From positions 1-64,000 of the forward strand of contig JBNKVT010000053.1 of the NCBI GenBank assembly GCA_050299335.1: 64,000 nucleotides of DNA, written 5' to 3'. Shown one piece after another: positions 53,104 to 61,814 of this stretch. The notes beneath the pieces are model-generated. The model was not told where the DNA came from. It worked only from the letters and a program-made list of their open reading frames with translations, and made no database searches. Source of the stretch: JBNKVT01 sp050299335 (lineage in GTDB: Bacteria; Pseudomonadota; Alphaproteobacteria; Rhodobacterales; Rhodobacteraceae). Numbering within the stretch: the stretch's first letter is position 1; each line of letters begins with the position of its first letter. The translations under genes were made by a program, and so were the position numbers.

Positions 53104-53609
53104 TGTGGCGCGCGCTTCTTTTCCAGATCCTGCTGCTTCCGGCATTCGCTGCTGCAAGTTTCGCGCAGGAAGAATTCGGCCCCGAGGCCGAAAGGCTGAC
53201 CCGCGCCTGTTTCAACGGTTCGCTTGGGACGGACACGGTCCGCGAATGCATCGGGACAGCCGCGCTTGCCTGCCAGGAAAACACCGAAGCCGGGTATTCC
53301 AACCTCGGCATGGCGACCTGTTTTCGAAAGGAAGGCGAAGCCTGGGACAAGCTGCTCAACGAGGTCTACCGCGAGGTGATTGCGGGGGCGAAAGTGGCCG
53401 ATGCGCGCGATGGCGGCGGGCGTGAGGCGGCGATGCGGGTGGCGCAACGGGCCTGGATCGGGTTTCGGGATGCGGAATGTGCCTTTACCTATGCGCTGTT
53501 CGGCGACGGGTCGATGCGGATACCGCTCGGGGCCGAATGCGTGATGCGGCTGACGGCGGAGCGGGTTCTCGATCTTGAGGGGACGCGCGGCTTCATGGAG
53601 GAGTTGTAG
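53100..53609 (+). CDS. LprI/DUF1311-like secreted protein, paralogue
   Basis: The 169-aa product has a signal peptide (LLFQILLLPAFAAASFAQ) and a LprI/DUF1311 domain: LTRACFNGSLGTDTVRECIGTAALACQENTEAGYSNLGMATCFRKEGEAWDKLLNEVYREVI and VAQRAWIGFRDAECAFTYALFGDGSMRIPLGAECVMRLTAERVLDLE. Two ATG codons (53100, 53103) are possible. It overlaps the DUF1622 gene by ATGA and stops 3 bp before the MCC carboxyltransferase start, so it is co-transcribed with a leucine catabolism gene despite its unrelated function. Confidence 0.87.
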   Translation: MMWRALLFQILLLPAFAAASFAQEEFGPEAERLTRACFNGSLGTDTVRECIGTAALACQENTEAGYSNLGMATCFRKEGEAWDKLLNEVYREVIAGAKVADARDGGGREAAMRVAQRAWIGFRDAECAFTYALFGDGSMRIPLGAECVMRLTAERVLDLEGTRGFMEEL

Positions 53610-53612
53610 GCG

Positions 53613-55220
53613 ATGGGGCGGCTGAAATCAGCGGCGGTGCCCGGATCGGAGGCGTTCGAGGCCAACCGGGCGGCCCATGAGGCGGCTCTGGCACAGGTAG
53701 GGCTGGCGGCGGAGATGGCCGCACTCGGCGGCGGCGAGGCGGCGCGGGCGCGGCATCTGGGGCGCGGCAAGATGCTGCCTCGGGAGCGGGTGGCGGGGGT
53801 TCTGGACCCCGGCTCGCCGTTTCTGGAGGTGGGGGCGCTGGCGGCTTACGGGATGTATGACGGCGATGCGCCCTCGGCGGGGATGATCGCCGGGATCGGG
53901 CTGGTGCATGGGCGCGAGGTCATGGTGGTGGCCAATGATGCGACGGTGAAGGGGGGGACCTATTATCCGCTTTCGGTGAAGAAGCATTTGCGTGCGCAGG
54001 AGATTGCGGAAGAGAATCACCTGCCCTGCATCTACCTCGTCGATTCCGGGGGGGCGAACCTACCCAATCAGGACGAGGTTTTCCCGGATCGCGACCATTT
54101 CGGGCGGATTTTCTACAATCAGGCGCGGATGAGCGCCAAGGGCATCGCGCAGATCGCCGTCGTCATGGGGTCCTGTACCGCCGGGGGGGCCTATGTCCCG
54201 GCGATGGCGGATGTGTCGATCATCGTGAAGGAGCAGGGGACGATCTTTCTGGCCGGGCCGCCTTTGGTGAAGGCGGCAACGGGGGAGGAGGTCTCGGCGG
54301 AGGAACTGGGCGGCGGCGATGTGCATACGCGGCTGTCCGGCGTGGCCGATTATCTGGCCGCCGACGACGCCGAGGCGCTCGCCCTCGCCAGAGGGGCGGT
54401 CGCCGCTCTCAACCGGCCCCAGGGGGCCGGCATCGATCGGCGACGTCCGGCTGCGCCGTCCTGCGATCCTGGGGAGATGCTGGGCGTGGTGCCGGGGGAT
54501 TTGCGCACGCCATACGATATCCGCGAGGTGATTGCGCGGGTGGTGGACGGCTCGGAGTTCGACGAGTTCAAGGCGCGGTTCGGCGCCACGCTGGTCTGCG
54601 GGTTTGCCCATATCGACGGCTGGCCGGTGGGGATCATTGCCAATAACGGCGTGCTGTTCTCGGAGAGTGCCGTGAAGGGGGCGCATTTCGTGGAATTGTG
54701 CTCGCAGCGGCGTATCCCGCTGATCTTTTTGCAGAACATCACCGGGTTCATGGTCGGCAAGCGCTACGAAAACGAAGGCATCGCGCGCCATGGGGCGAAA
54801 CTGGTCACAGCTGTGGCGACGACCTCGGTGCCGAAGATCACGGTGTTGGTGGGCGGCTCCTTCGGCGCGGGGAATTACGGGATGGCCGGCCGCGCCTATG
54901 GGCCGCGATTCCTGTGGACCTGGCCGAATTCGAGGATTTCGGTGATGGGGGGCGAGCAGGCCGCCGGGGTGCTGGCGACGGTCCGCCGCGACGGGATCGA
55001 GCGGAAGGGCGGGACCTGGAGCGCCGAGGAAGAGGCGGCGTTCAAGCAGCCGGTGCTGGAGCAGTTCGAGGTGCAGTCGCATCCGCTGTATGCCTCGGCG
55101 CGGCTCTGGGATGACGGGATCATTGATCCTAGAAAGACCCGCGAGGTGCTGGCGCTTTCGCTGGCGGCGGCGCTGAATGCACCGATTGAGGAGACGCGGT
55201 TCGGGGTGTTTCGGATGTAA
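53613..55220 (+). CDS. Methylcrotonyl-CoA carboxylase, carboxyltransferase (beta) subunit
   Basis: The 535-aa protein is a biotin-dependent carboxyltransferase: RARHLGRGKMLPRERVAGVLDPGSPFLEVGALAAYGMYDG, PCIYLVDSGGANLPNQDEVFPDRDHFGRIFYNQARMSAKGIAQIAVVMGSCTAGGAYVPAMAD and GMAGRAYGPRFLWTWPNSRISVMGGEQAAGVLATV are the marks of MccB/LiuB. With the alpha subunit at 58244 it carboxylates 3-methylcrotonyl-CoA in leucine degradation. It begins 3 bp after the LprI-like stop. A 366-bp gap and a DUF2235 gene follow. Confidence 0.93.
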   Translation: MGRLKSAAVPGSEAFEANRAAHEAALAQVGLAAEMAALGGGEAARARHLGRGKMLPRERVAGVLDPGSPFLEVGALAAYGMYDGDAPSAGMIAGIGLVHGREVMVVANDATVKGGTYYPLSVKKHLRAQEIAEENHLPCIYLVDSGGANLPNQDEVFPDRDHFGRIFYNQARMSAKGIAQIAVVMGSCTAGGAYVPAMADVSIIVKEQGTIFLAGPPLVKAATGEEVSAEELGGGDVHTRLSGVADYLAADDAEALALARGAVAALNRPQGAGIDRRRPAAPSCDPGEMLGVVPGDLRTPYDIREVIARVVDGSEFDEFKARFGATLVCGFAHIDGWPVGIIANNGVLFSESAVKGAHFVELCSQRRIPLIFLQNITGFMVGKRYENEGIARHGAKLVTAVATTSVPKITVLVGGSFGAGNYGMAGRAYGPRFLWTWPNSRISVMGGEQAAGVLATVRRDGIERKGGTWSAEEEAAFKQPVLEQFEVQSHPLYASARLWDDGIIDPRKTREVLALSLAAALNAPIEETRFGVFRM

Positions 55221-55297
55221 GGATTTGGGGAGGCTTGGTTGCCTCCTGTTCCTTATTGATCCTGGTTTTTTCCAGCGCGGCAGCGGCTTTGAGATAA

Positions 55298-55433
55298 GGG
55301 CAAAGCCCGGCCCAGGACGGGCGCGACACGAACCCCTCTGCTACATCGCTTTATGGCGCAGCCCCTCCCTAGCGGGCCGCCATGTCCTGTTGTAGCAACG
55401 CGCCCGTCCCCCGGCGTGGGACGGGCTTTGCCC
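55298..55433. repeat. Imperfect inverted repeat in the mccB-DUF2235 gap
   Basis: GGGCAAAGCCCG...GGACGGGCGCG at 55298-55325 is repeated as an imperfect inverted copy at 55399-55433 (CGCGCCCGTCC...GACGGGCTTTGCCC), with TGTAGCA/TGCTACA-type complementary bits between. The 366-bp gap 55221-55586 has no convincing gene. Confidence 0.5.
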
Positions 55434-55586
55434 GGTGCTGGTCGCACCATGCAAGCTCTGAGCGGGGAGCGATCTGGATGGCGAAAGGTTGGGTTTTATT
55501 GCAAGACGTGCCTTTGCTCACATCAACCAAAACGCGAACAGCCCATACTCATGCTTATTTTCTGAAGCTATTGGGGGACACGCAAC

Positions 55587-57152
55587 ATGGGCAATCTGAT
55601 CGTTTGCGCCGATGGGACCTGGAATTCTCCGGATGACGAGGAGAACGGGCAGCCGACGCCGACCAATGTTGTCAAGTTTCACGGGGCCATCGCGGATAGC
55701 TCCAAGGAGCTGACGCAGAAGAAGTACTACCATTCCGGGGTCGGAACCGAGGGCGGGTTCCTGAAGAAGGCAGTGGGCGGCGGCACGGGCAAGGGGCTCG
55801 ATGAGAATATCCAGAGCGGGTATATGTGGCTGGCCACCAACTATGCCGAGGGCGACCGGATCTATCTCTTCGGCTTCAGCCGCGGGGCCTATACGGTGCG
55901 CAGCCTGGCCGGGATGATCGGGGTTTGCGGGCTGTTGGATCTGAGCGATCCCGACCTGAGCCCCAAGGAGCGCTGGAAACGGGTCGGACAGGTGTTTGCG
56001 ACCTATCGGGACCGGAAGAAGACGCTGCCGAAATCGGCGGATTACGCCTATTACGGCGAGGCGGTCGATGGCGAGGACAAGCCCGTCGTGCCGATCCATT
56101 TCATCGGGGTCTGGGATACGGTCGGGGCGCTGGGGATCCCGGATGATCTGGGGCTCTTGAACCTGCTTTTCGACGATCCAAAGGACCACCGGTTTCACGA
56201 TACCGCCCTGTCGGACAAGGTGCTCCATGCCCGCCACGCACTGGCGATGGACGAGCGGCGCGGCTCTTTTGCACCGACGCTGTGGAGCAACGAAAAAGAC
56301 CACAAAGATATGCGCCAGATCTGGTTTCCCGGCGTGCATTCGGATATCGGCGGTGGCTACAGCGAGACGGAATTGTCCGACCTGGCGCTGGGCTGGATGA
56401 TCGAGGAGGCGGAGGCGGAAGGACTGGTCTTCCGATCGGGCGTCAAGGGGCAGTTGAGGGGCACGCATCACGGGCTGATGCACGATTCGGTGCGTGGGGT
56501 ATTCAAGTATCACCGCACGGTGCCGCGGGCGGTGCCTCGGATTTCGGAGGAGGCCGACAAGGCCCTGTTCCACGTTTCCGCCGTCGACCGTCACCGCGAG
56601 CCGCCACTGGCGCAGCCGGAATTCTGGAAAGGCAAAATGTTGGCCAAGGGTCAGTCGGAGACCTGGAGCATCTATGCCCGCGAGCCGTGGAATGCGACGG
56701 GGCTTTTCATGATAGCCAAGGAGACCTACGAATTGTCCGCAACAGGCGAATGGCTCGATGCCAGCATCCCTTGTGGACCAGCAGGCATGAAGGACGGCAA
56801 ATTCCATATCGGCGAGGTGGCGCATGTGGCCGCGAGCTTTATGGACGAGCTGGAGCGGGGTTTCAAGAAGCTCTCGGGCAACGAGGAGGCGGATTTCTGG
56901 CTGTCGCGGCGGCATCACGGCAAGGACACCAACAAGACCGGTTTCGAATGGTTCGCGCTGGTGGGCGCGGTGGCGAACGGGTCCTGGGACGACGTGAAGA
57001 AGAAGACCGTGCCGCATGAGGTCTGGGCGGTCGGCAAGGGCTGCCGGATCACGCCGGAGCGGGACGGATATTTCTACGCCTACGCCAATGATGCCTGGAA
57101 GATGTACGGCAACAATCGCGGCAGCGTGCGGCTGACGGTGAAGCGGATTTAA
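55587..57152 (+). CDS. DUF2235 (Tle1-like) alpha/beta hydrolase with LecA-like C-terminus
   Basis: The 521-aa protein shows the DUF2235 domain in residues 1-330: MGNLIVCADGTWNSPDDE, the GFSRG nucleophile elbow (Ser98) in YLFGFSRGAYTVRSLAGM, IHFIGVWDTVGALGIP and FPGVHSDIGGGYSE, with Ser-Asp-His as likely triad. Tle1-type T6SS phospholipases share this domain. The last 30 residues (GYFYAYANDAWKMYGNNRGSVRLTVKR) resemble the LecA-like galactophilic lectin C-terminus with its Y..AND..YxxN calcium/sugar site. No signal peptide is present. It may be a cell-envelope-acting enzyme; whether it is exported is unknown. Confidence 0.82.
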   Translation: MGNLIVCADGTWNSPDDEENGQPTPTNVVKFHGAIADSSKELTQKKYYHSGVGTEGGFLKKAVGGGTGKGLDENIQSGYMWLATNYAEGDRIYLFGFSRGAYTVRSLAGMIGVCGLLDLSDPDLSPKERWKRVGQVFATYRDRKKTLPKSADYAYYGEAVDGEDKPVVPIHFIGVWDTVGALGIPDDLGLLNLLFDDPKDHRFHDTALSDKVLHARHALAMDERRGSFAPTLWSNEKDHKDMRQIWFPGVHSDIGGGYSETELSDLALGWMIEEAEAEGLVFRSGVKGQLRGTHHGLMHDSVRGVFKYHRTVPRAVPRISEEADKALFHVSAVDRHREPPLAQPEFWKGKMLAKGQSETWSIYAREPWNATGLFMIAKETYELSATGEWLDASIPCGPAGMKDGKFHIGEVAHVAASFMDELERGFKKLSGNEEADFWLSRRHHGKDTNKTGFEWFALVGAVANGSWDDVKKKTVPHEVWAVGKGCRITPERDGYFYAYANDAWKMYGNNRGSVRLTVKRI

Positions 57153-57214
57153 GGCGGCTGGACGCGCGGGCCCTGCTTAGGTAAGCTAATCTGACCTAAA
57201 ATGGAGGAGCTGCG

Positions 57215-57574
57215 ATGACCGGTTTGACCATCGAGGCCGCCGAAGCGTTGGCGCGGGACTGGTGCGACGCGTGGAATGCGCGCGACCTGGAGCGGGTGCT
57301 GGATCACTATGCCGACGAGATCGAAATCCGTTCACCGCTGGTGGTGGAACGGTTCGGGGCTCCGGACGGGGTGCTGAAGGGCAAGGCCCGGCTCAGGGAA
57401 TATTTCGGCATCGGGATGCGGAACGCGGCGCTGCGCTTCACCTTCGAACGGGTATTGGTGGGGCAATCGGCAATGACGGTGCTCTACCGGCGTGAGACAG
57501 GCAGGCTGGTCTCGGATACGATGCTGCTCGACGATGAGCTGAAAGCGGTGTCGATGACGGCCTGTTACGAATAG
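57215..57574 (+). CDS. SnoaL/NTF2-like protein
   Basis: The 119-aa product has the NTF2-like fold: AEALARDWCDAWNARDLERVLDHYADEIEIRSPLV, then GKARLREYFGIGMRNAALRFTFERVLVGQSAMTVLYRRETGRLVSDTMLLDDELKAVSMTACY. Proteins of this kind are small cone-shaped ligand binders or isomerases. Substrate unknown. GGAGG lies eight bases before the ATG. The next gene starts immediately at the base after its stop. Confidence 0.85.
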   Translation: MTGLTIEAAEALARDWCDAWNARDLERVLDHYADEIEIRSPLVVERFGAPDGVLKGKARLREYFGIGMRNAALRFTFERVLVGQSAMTVLYRRETGRLVSDTMLLDDELKAVSMTACYE

Positions 57575-58099
57575 ATGGCGCGGGATCGCGGGCGCAACCG
57601 GGGAACCGCGCGGCTGGTGCTGCTCGTGATCTCGCTGGGGATCATGATCGCCACCGGGGCGGCGCAGATGCTGTGGATCAGCGGCACGCGACTGGTGGCC
57701 GGAGCCGGGCCGGAATGCGCGCCGCTCCGGGCGGTCAGCGGCGCGGTCCTGCGGATCCATTGCCACGAGACGGGATTTCAGCGGGCACGGATCGTCGGGG
57801 TCAGCGTGCCGGATTTCTTCGCCCCCGCCTGCCGCGAGGAATGGCTGGCCGGGATCGGCGCCTGGTGGTTCCTGCAGACCGAATTGTCGAAGGCGCGGAC
57901 AATCCGGATGCGGTTTCAGGATGACGGCGACGCCAGGCTGCGCGAGGTGCATCTGTTTCTCGACGGCGACAGCGCCGCCCGGATGCTGCTCCGCGAAGGC
58001 CACGCTGCCGAGGGTCTGGTTCCGGGCAATTGGTGGTGCTCGCGCGGTGGCACGCCGCCACCCGCCGGTAACGGCGGATCGCGCCTGCCGCAGATTTGA
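57575..58099 (+). CDS. Membrane-anchored thermonuclease-like (SNase-fold) protein
   Basis: The 174-aa product has one N-terminal membrane helix (LVLLVISLGIMIATGAAQML) and a periplasmic part with the outline of a staphylococcal-nuclease domain: AVSGAVLRIHCHETGFQRARIVGVSVPDFFAPACREEWLAGIGAWWFLQTELSKARTIRMRF and HLFLDGDSAARMLLREGHAAE. The usual catalytic Arg-Glu-Arg set is not clearly preserved, so it may be inactive. Start ATG 57575 directly follows the NTF2-like stop. Confidence 0.6.
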   Translation: MARDRGRNRGTARLVLLVISLGIMIATGAAQMLWISGTRLVAGAGPECAPLRAVSGAVLRIHCHETGFQRARIVGVSVPDFFAPACREEWLAGIGAWWFLQTELSKARTIRMRFQDDGDARLREVHLFLDGDSAARMLLREGHAAEGLVPGNWWCSRGGTPPPAGNGGSRLPQI

Positions 58100-58243
58100 G
58101 AGGACCGGGCTCCGAGCTTGGGAAAATCGATCCCGCTCCGGCAAGGGAGCGGGGATTGATATTGCCTCGCCTCGCGTATTTGGCGAGACTGGCCCGGTGT
58201 TTCCGGCAGATCGGGGTACGATGATTTCTTCGGGCGACAGGTC

Positions 58244-60181
58244 ATGATCCGCAAGCTGCTCATTGCCAATCGCGGCGAGATCGCCGTCAGGATCATGCGG
58301 ACGGCGCACCGGCTGGGGGTCTCGACGGTGGCGGTTTATTCCGATGCGGATGCCGGTACGCTGCATGTGGAAATGGCCGATGAGGCGGTGCGGCTGGGGC
58401 CGGCGCCAGTGGCTGACAGCTATTTGAGGGGCGCGGCGATCATCGAGGCCGCCCACGCGACCGGGGCGGATGCAGTCCATCCCGGCTACGGTTTCCTGTC
58501 GGAGAACCCCGATTTTGCCGAAGCGGTGGCGGCGGCGGGGCTGGTCTTTGTCGGCCCCCCTGCCCCGGCGATCCGGGCGATGGGTCTGAAGGATGCGGCC
58601 AAGGCGGCGATGAAGGAAGCAGGCGTACCGGTGGTGCCGGGGTATCACGGGGAGAATCAGGACCCCGGATTTCTGGCCGAACGCGCCGAAGAGATCGGTT
58701 ATCCGGTGCTGATCAAGGCCGTCGCGGGTGGCGGCGGCAAAGGGATGCGGCGGGTCGAGCGGGGCGAGGACTTCGCAGAAGCGCTGAAATCGGCGCGGTC
58801 GGAGGCGAAATCGGCCTTCGGCAACGAGGCGGTGCTGATCGAGAAATTCATCGCCGCCCCCCGCCATATCGAGATGCAGGTCTTCGGGGATGCGACCGGG
58901 GGCGCGGTTCACCTTTTCGAACGGGATTGTTCGCTGCAACGGCGGCACCAGAAGGTCATCGAAGAGGCCCCTGCCCCCGGCATGACCGACCGGATGCGGG
59001 CGGCGATGGGACGGGCGGCGGTCGATGCGGCGAAAGCGATCGGCTATGTCGGCGCCGGGACGGTGGAGTTCATCGTCGATGGCTCGGAGGGGCTGAGACC
59101 GGACCGGTTCTGGTTCATGGAGATGAACACCCGGCTGCAGGTGGAACATCCCGTCACCGAGGCGGTCACCGGGATCGACCTGGTGGAATGGCAGCTCAGG
59201 GTCGCGGCGGGCGAGGCCCTGCCGCTGACCCAGGACGAGATCGGCCTCAAGGGCCATGCTGTGGAGGCGCGGCTCTATGCCGAAGATGCCGGCAAGGGGT
59301 TCCTGCCCGCGACCGGGCGGCTCAGCCATCTGCGGTTTCCCGATGGGCTGCGGGCCGATAGCGGGGTCCGGGCGGGGGACGAGATCTCGCCCTATTACGA
59401 TCCGATGATCGCCAAGCTTGTGGCGACGGGGCCGACACGAGGCTCCGCACTGGCGGCGCTTGCCCGGGGGCTGGCGGAGACCGAGATCGCCGGGTCCGTG
59501 ACCAATCTGGGGTTCCTGGCGCGGCTGGTGGAGGATGCGGAGTTTCGGCAGGGGCGGCTCGATACCGGACTGATCGAGCGTAAGCTGGAAACGCTGACCG
59601 CCGCGCCGGAGGCGGATGCGGCCCTGGAGGCGATGGCCATACTGGCCTTGCTGGGGCTGCATGAAACCAAAGGAGAGCGGGTCGGATTTCACCTCTGGAC
59701 CCCTCTGGCGCGGCGGGTGATCGTGAACGCGGCCCCGCATCTGGTCGAGATGCTCGGGCCGGGGCGGGCAAGGGTGGATGGGGTCGGGACGACAGTTCTC
59801 GGGCGGGACGGGAACCGGGTCAGCTTCGAACATGACGGCCGGCGGCGGCGGGTGACGCTGCTGCCGGTGCCGGGCCGGGTGACGCTGATGGAGATGGGAC
59901 AGAGCCACATTTTCCAGCTTGCAGAGCCGGGAGAGCGCGGCGAGGAGGCCCATCACGGGGACCATGTGGCCGCGCCGATGCCGGGGCTGGTGAAGGACGT
60001 GCGGGTGAAGGCCGGGCAGAACGTGGTTCGCGGTGAGGCGCTGCTGGTGCTGGAAGCGATGAAGATGGAACATGTGCTGACCGCGCCCCGGGATGGGGAA
60101 ATCGCCGAGGTGCTGGTGGACGAAGGCGCGCAGGTGGCGGGCGAGGCGCTGCTGGTCGCTCTGAAGGTGGATGATGGCTGA
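58244..60181 (+). CDS. Methylcrotonyl-CoA carboxylase, biotin carboxylase (alpha) subunit
   Basis: The 645-aa protein has an N-terminal biotin carboxylase (MIRKLLIANRGEIAVRIMRTAHRLGVSTVAVYSDAD, KAVAGGGGKGMRRV ATP-grasp loop, HLFERDCSLQRRHQKVIEEAPAP) and ends in a biotinyl domain with EAMKMEH, Lys607 carrying biotin. MccA/LiuD loads CO2 on biotin for the beta subunit. It is 3 kb from its partner gene mccB and overlaps the HMG-CoA lyase gene. PccA is an alternative, but the lyase and hydratase neighbours favour MccA. Confidence 0.93.
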   Translation: MIRKLLIANRGEIAVRIMRTAHRLGVSTVAVYSDADAGTLHVEMADEAVRLGPAPVADSYLRGAAIIEAAHATGADAVHPGYGFLSENPDFAEAVAAAGLVFVGPPAPAIRAMGLKDAAKAAMKEAGVPVVPGYHGENQDPGFLAERAEEIGYPVLIKAVAGGGGKGMRRVERGEDFAEALKSARSEAKSAFGNEAVLIEKFIAAPRHIEMQVFGDATGGAVHLFERDCSLQRRHQKVIEEAPAPGMTDRMRAAMGRAAVDAAKAIGYVGAGTVEFIVDGSEGLRPDRFWFMEMNTRLQVEHPVTEAVTGIDLVEWQLRVAAGEALPLTQDEIGLKGHAVEARLYAEDAGKGFLPATGRLSHLRFPDGLRADSGVRAGDEISPYYDPMIAKLVATGPTRGSALAALARGLAETEIAGSVTNLGFLARLVEDAEFRQGRLDTGLIERKLETLTAAPEADAALEAMAILALLGLHETKGERVGFHLWTPLARRVIVNAAPHLVEMLGPGRARVDGVGTTVLGRDGNRVSFEHDGRRRRVTLLPVPGRVTLMEMGQSHIFQLAEPGERGEEAHHGDHVAAPMPGLVKDVRVKAGQNVVRGEALLVLEAMKMEHVLTAPRDGEIAEVLVDEGAQVAGEALLVALKVDDG

Positions 60182-61028
60182 CATCCTGATCTTCGAGATG
60201 GGCCCAAGGGACGGGCTGCAGAACGAGGGGCGGCTGATTGCGACCGATGACAAGATCCGGCTGGTGAACCTGCTGTCGGAGGCCGGGTTCCAGAAGATCG
60301 AGGTGTCGAGCTTCGTGTCGCCGAAATGGGTTCCGCAACTGGCGGATGCCGCAGAGGTGTTTGCCGGGATCAAGCGGCGGGCAGAGGGGCGATATACGGC
60401 GTTGGTGCCGAATTTGCGCGGCTACGAAGCGGCACGGGCCGCCGGGGCGGACGAGGTGGCGGTGTTCGCGGCGGCCTCGGAAAGTTTCAGCCGGAAGAAC
60501 ATCAACTGCTCGATTGCCGAAAGCTTCGAACGCTTCGCCCCGGTGCTGGAAGAGGCCGGAAAGGATGGCGTGCCGGTCAGGGGCTATGTCTCCTGTGTCA
60601 CCGATTGCCCCTATGAGGGCGCGGTCGCGCCGGACGCGGTGGCCGGAGTGGCACGGGGGCTGATCGATCTCGGCTGTTATGAGGTCAGCCTCGGGGACAC
60701 CATCGGTCACGGATCACCGGACCGAGTGGCGGCGATGCTGGACGCGGTGCTGGCGCTGGTACCGGCAGGAAGGCTGGCCGGGCATTTCCACGACACGATG
60801 GGGAGGGCGCTGGAAAATATCTCGGTGGCGCTGGCCCATGGGCTCAGGGTCTTCGATGCTTCGGTCGCGGGGCTTGGCGGCTGTCCCTTCGCGCCGGGAG
60901 CGGCGGGAAACGTGGCTTCCGAGGCGGTTGCCGCATTGTTGACACGGGAGGGGTTCACACACGGGCTCGATTTGGACGCATTGACGCGGGCGGCGGAGTT
61001 CGCGCGCGGGCTGAGGGGGGGCGCATGA
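60171..61028 (+). CDS. Hydroxymethylglutaryl-CoA lyase
   Basis: The 285-aa protein matches HMG-CoA lyase: ADILIFEMGPRDGLQNEGRLIATDDKIRLVNLLSEAGFQKIEVSSFVSPKWVPQLADAAEVF, YEVSLGDTIGHGSPD, AGHFHDTMGRALENISVALAHGLRVFDASVAGLGGCPFAPGAAGNVASEA (GCPFA motif with catalytic Cys, HFHD metal ligands). It splits HMG-CoA to acetyl-CoA and acetoacetate in leucine breakdown. Two tandem ATGs (60171, 60174) precede; both overlap the MCC alpha gene. Ends by ATGA overlap. Confidence 0.95.
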   Translation: MMADILIFEMGPRDGLQNEGRLIATDDKIRLVNLLSEAGFQKIEVSSFVSPKWVPQLADAAEVFAGIKRRAEGRYTALVPNLRGYEAARAAGADEVAVFAAASESFSRKNINCSIAESFERFAPVLEEAGKDGVPVRGYVSCVTDCPYEGAVAPDAVAGVARGLIDLGCYEVSLGDTIGHGSPDRVAAMLDAVLALVPAGRLAGHFHDTMGRALENISVALAHGLRVFDASVAGLGGCPFAPGAAGNVASEAVAALLTREGFTHGLDLDALTRAAEFARGLRGGA

Positions 61029-61810
61029 GCTATCAGACGATTTCGCTTGCGGAGGATGCAATAGGGGTTGCGACGCTGACGCTGAACCGGCCCGACAAGC
61101 GGAACGCGATGAACGGCGAGATGTGCGAGGAGCTTCGCGCGGTGGCCAATGCGATCAACGCCTCGGCCACGATCCGGGTGGTGGTGCTGACCGGGGCGGG
61201 GACGGTGTTTTGCGCCGGCGGCGATCTCGACTGGATGCGGACGCAGTTCGAGGCCGACCGCGAGACACGGCTGGGCGAGGCACGCAAACTGGCGCTGGCG
61301 CTGTTCGCGCTGAACACGCTCGACAAACCGCTGATCGGGCGGATCAACGGCACGGCGATGGGCGGCGGTCTGGGGCTGGTCTCGGTCTGCGATGCCGCGA
61401 TCATCAACGAGGACGCGAAATGCGGGTTCACCGAAACGCGGCTCGGCCTGATCCCGGCGACGATCTCGCCTTATGTGATGGCGCGGATGGGCGAGGGCGC
61501 GGCGCGGCGGGTGTTTTTCTCGGCCAAGGTCTTCGACGGCTGGGAGGCGCAGGCGCTGGGGCTGGTGGCCAAGGCGGTGCCCGAGGATGCGCTCGATTTC
61601 GCGGTCGAGGAAGAGGTGCGCCCCTATCTCGGCTGCGCGCCCGAGGCGGTGACGGCGGCCAAGCGGCTGGTGCGGGCGCAGGGTCCGGTCATTGACGAGG
61701 CGCTGATGACGCGCACGATCACGGCGCTGGCCGATACCTGGGAGACGCAGTCGGCGCGGGAAGGCGTGACCGGTTTCTTCGAGAAATCGCCGCCGGACTG
61801 GGCGAAATAG
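61025..61810 (+). CDS. Enoyl-CoA hydratase, probably methylglutaconyl-CoA hydratase
   Basis: The 261-aa crotonase has VATLTLNRPDKRNAMNGEMCEELRAV, VVLTGAGTVFCAGGDLDWMRTQ (oxyanion loop), GRINGTAMGGGLGLVSVCDAAIINEDAKCGFTETRLGLIPATISPYVMARMGEGAARRVFFSAKVFDG. Pathway position (between HMG-CoA lyase and MCC genes) fits LiuC, which hydrates 3-methylglutaconyl-CoA to HMG-CoA. The start overlaps the lyase stop as ATGA. Substrate is inferred from context. Confidence 0.9.
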   Translation: MSYQTISLAEDAIGVATLTLNRPDKRNAMNGEMCEELRAVANAINASATIRVVVLTGAGTVFCAGGDLDWMRTQFEADRETRLGEARKLALALFALNTLDKPLIGRINGTAMGGGLGLVSVCDAAIINEDAKCGFTETRLGLIPATISPYVMARMGEGAARRVFFSAKVFDGWEAQALGLVAKAVPEDALDFAVEEEVRPYLGCAPEAVTAAKRLVRAQGPVIDEALMTRTITALADTWETQSAREGVTGFFEKSPPDWAK

Positions 61811-61814
61811 GCGC

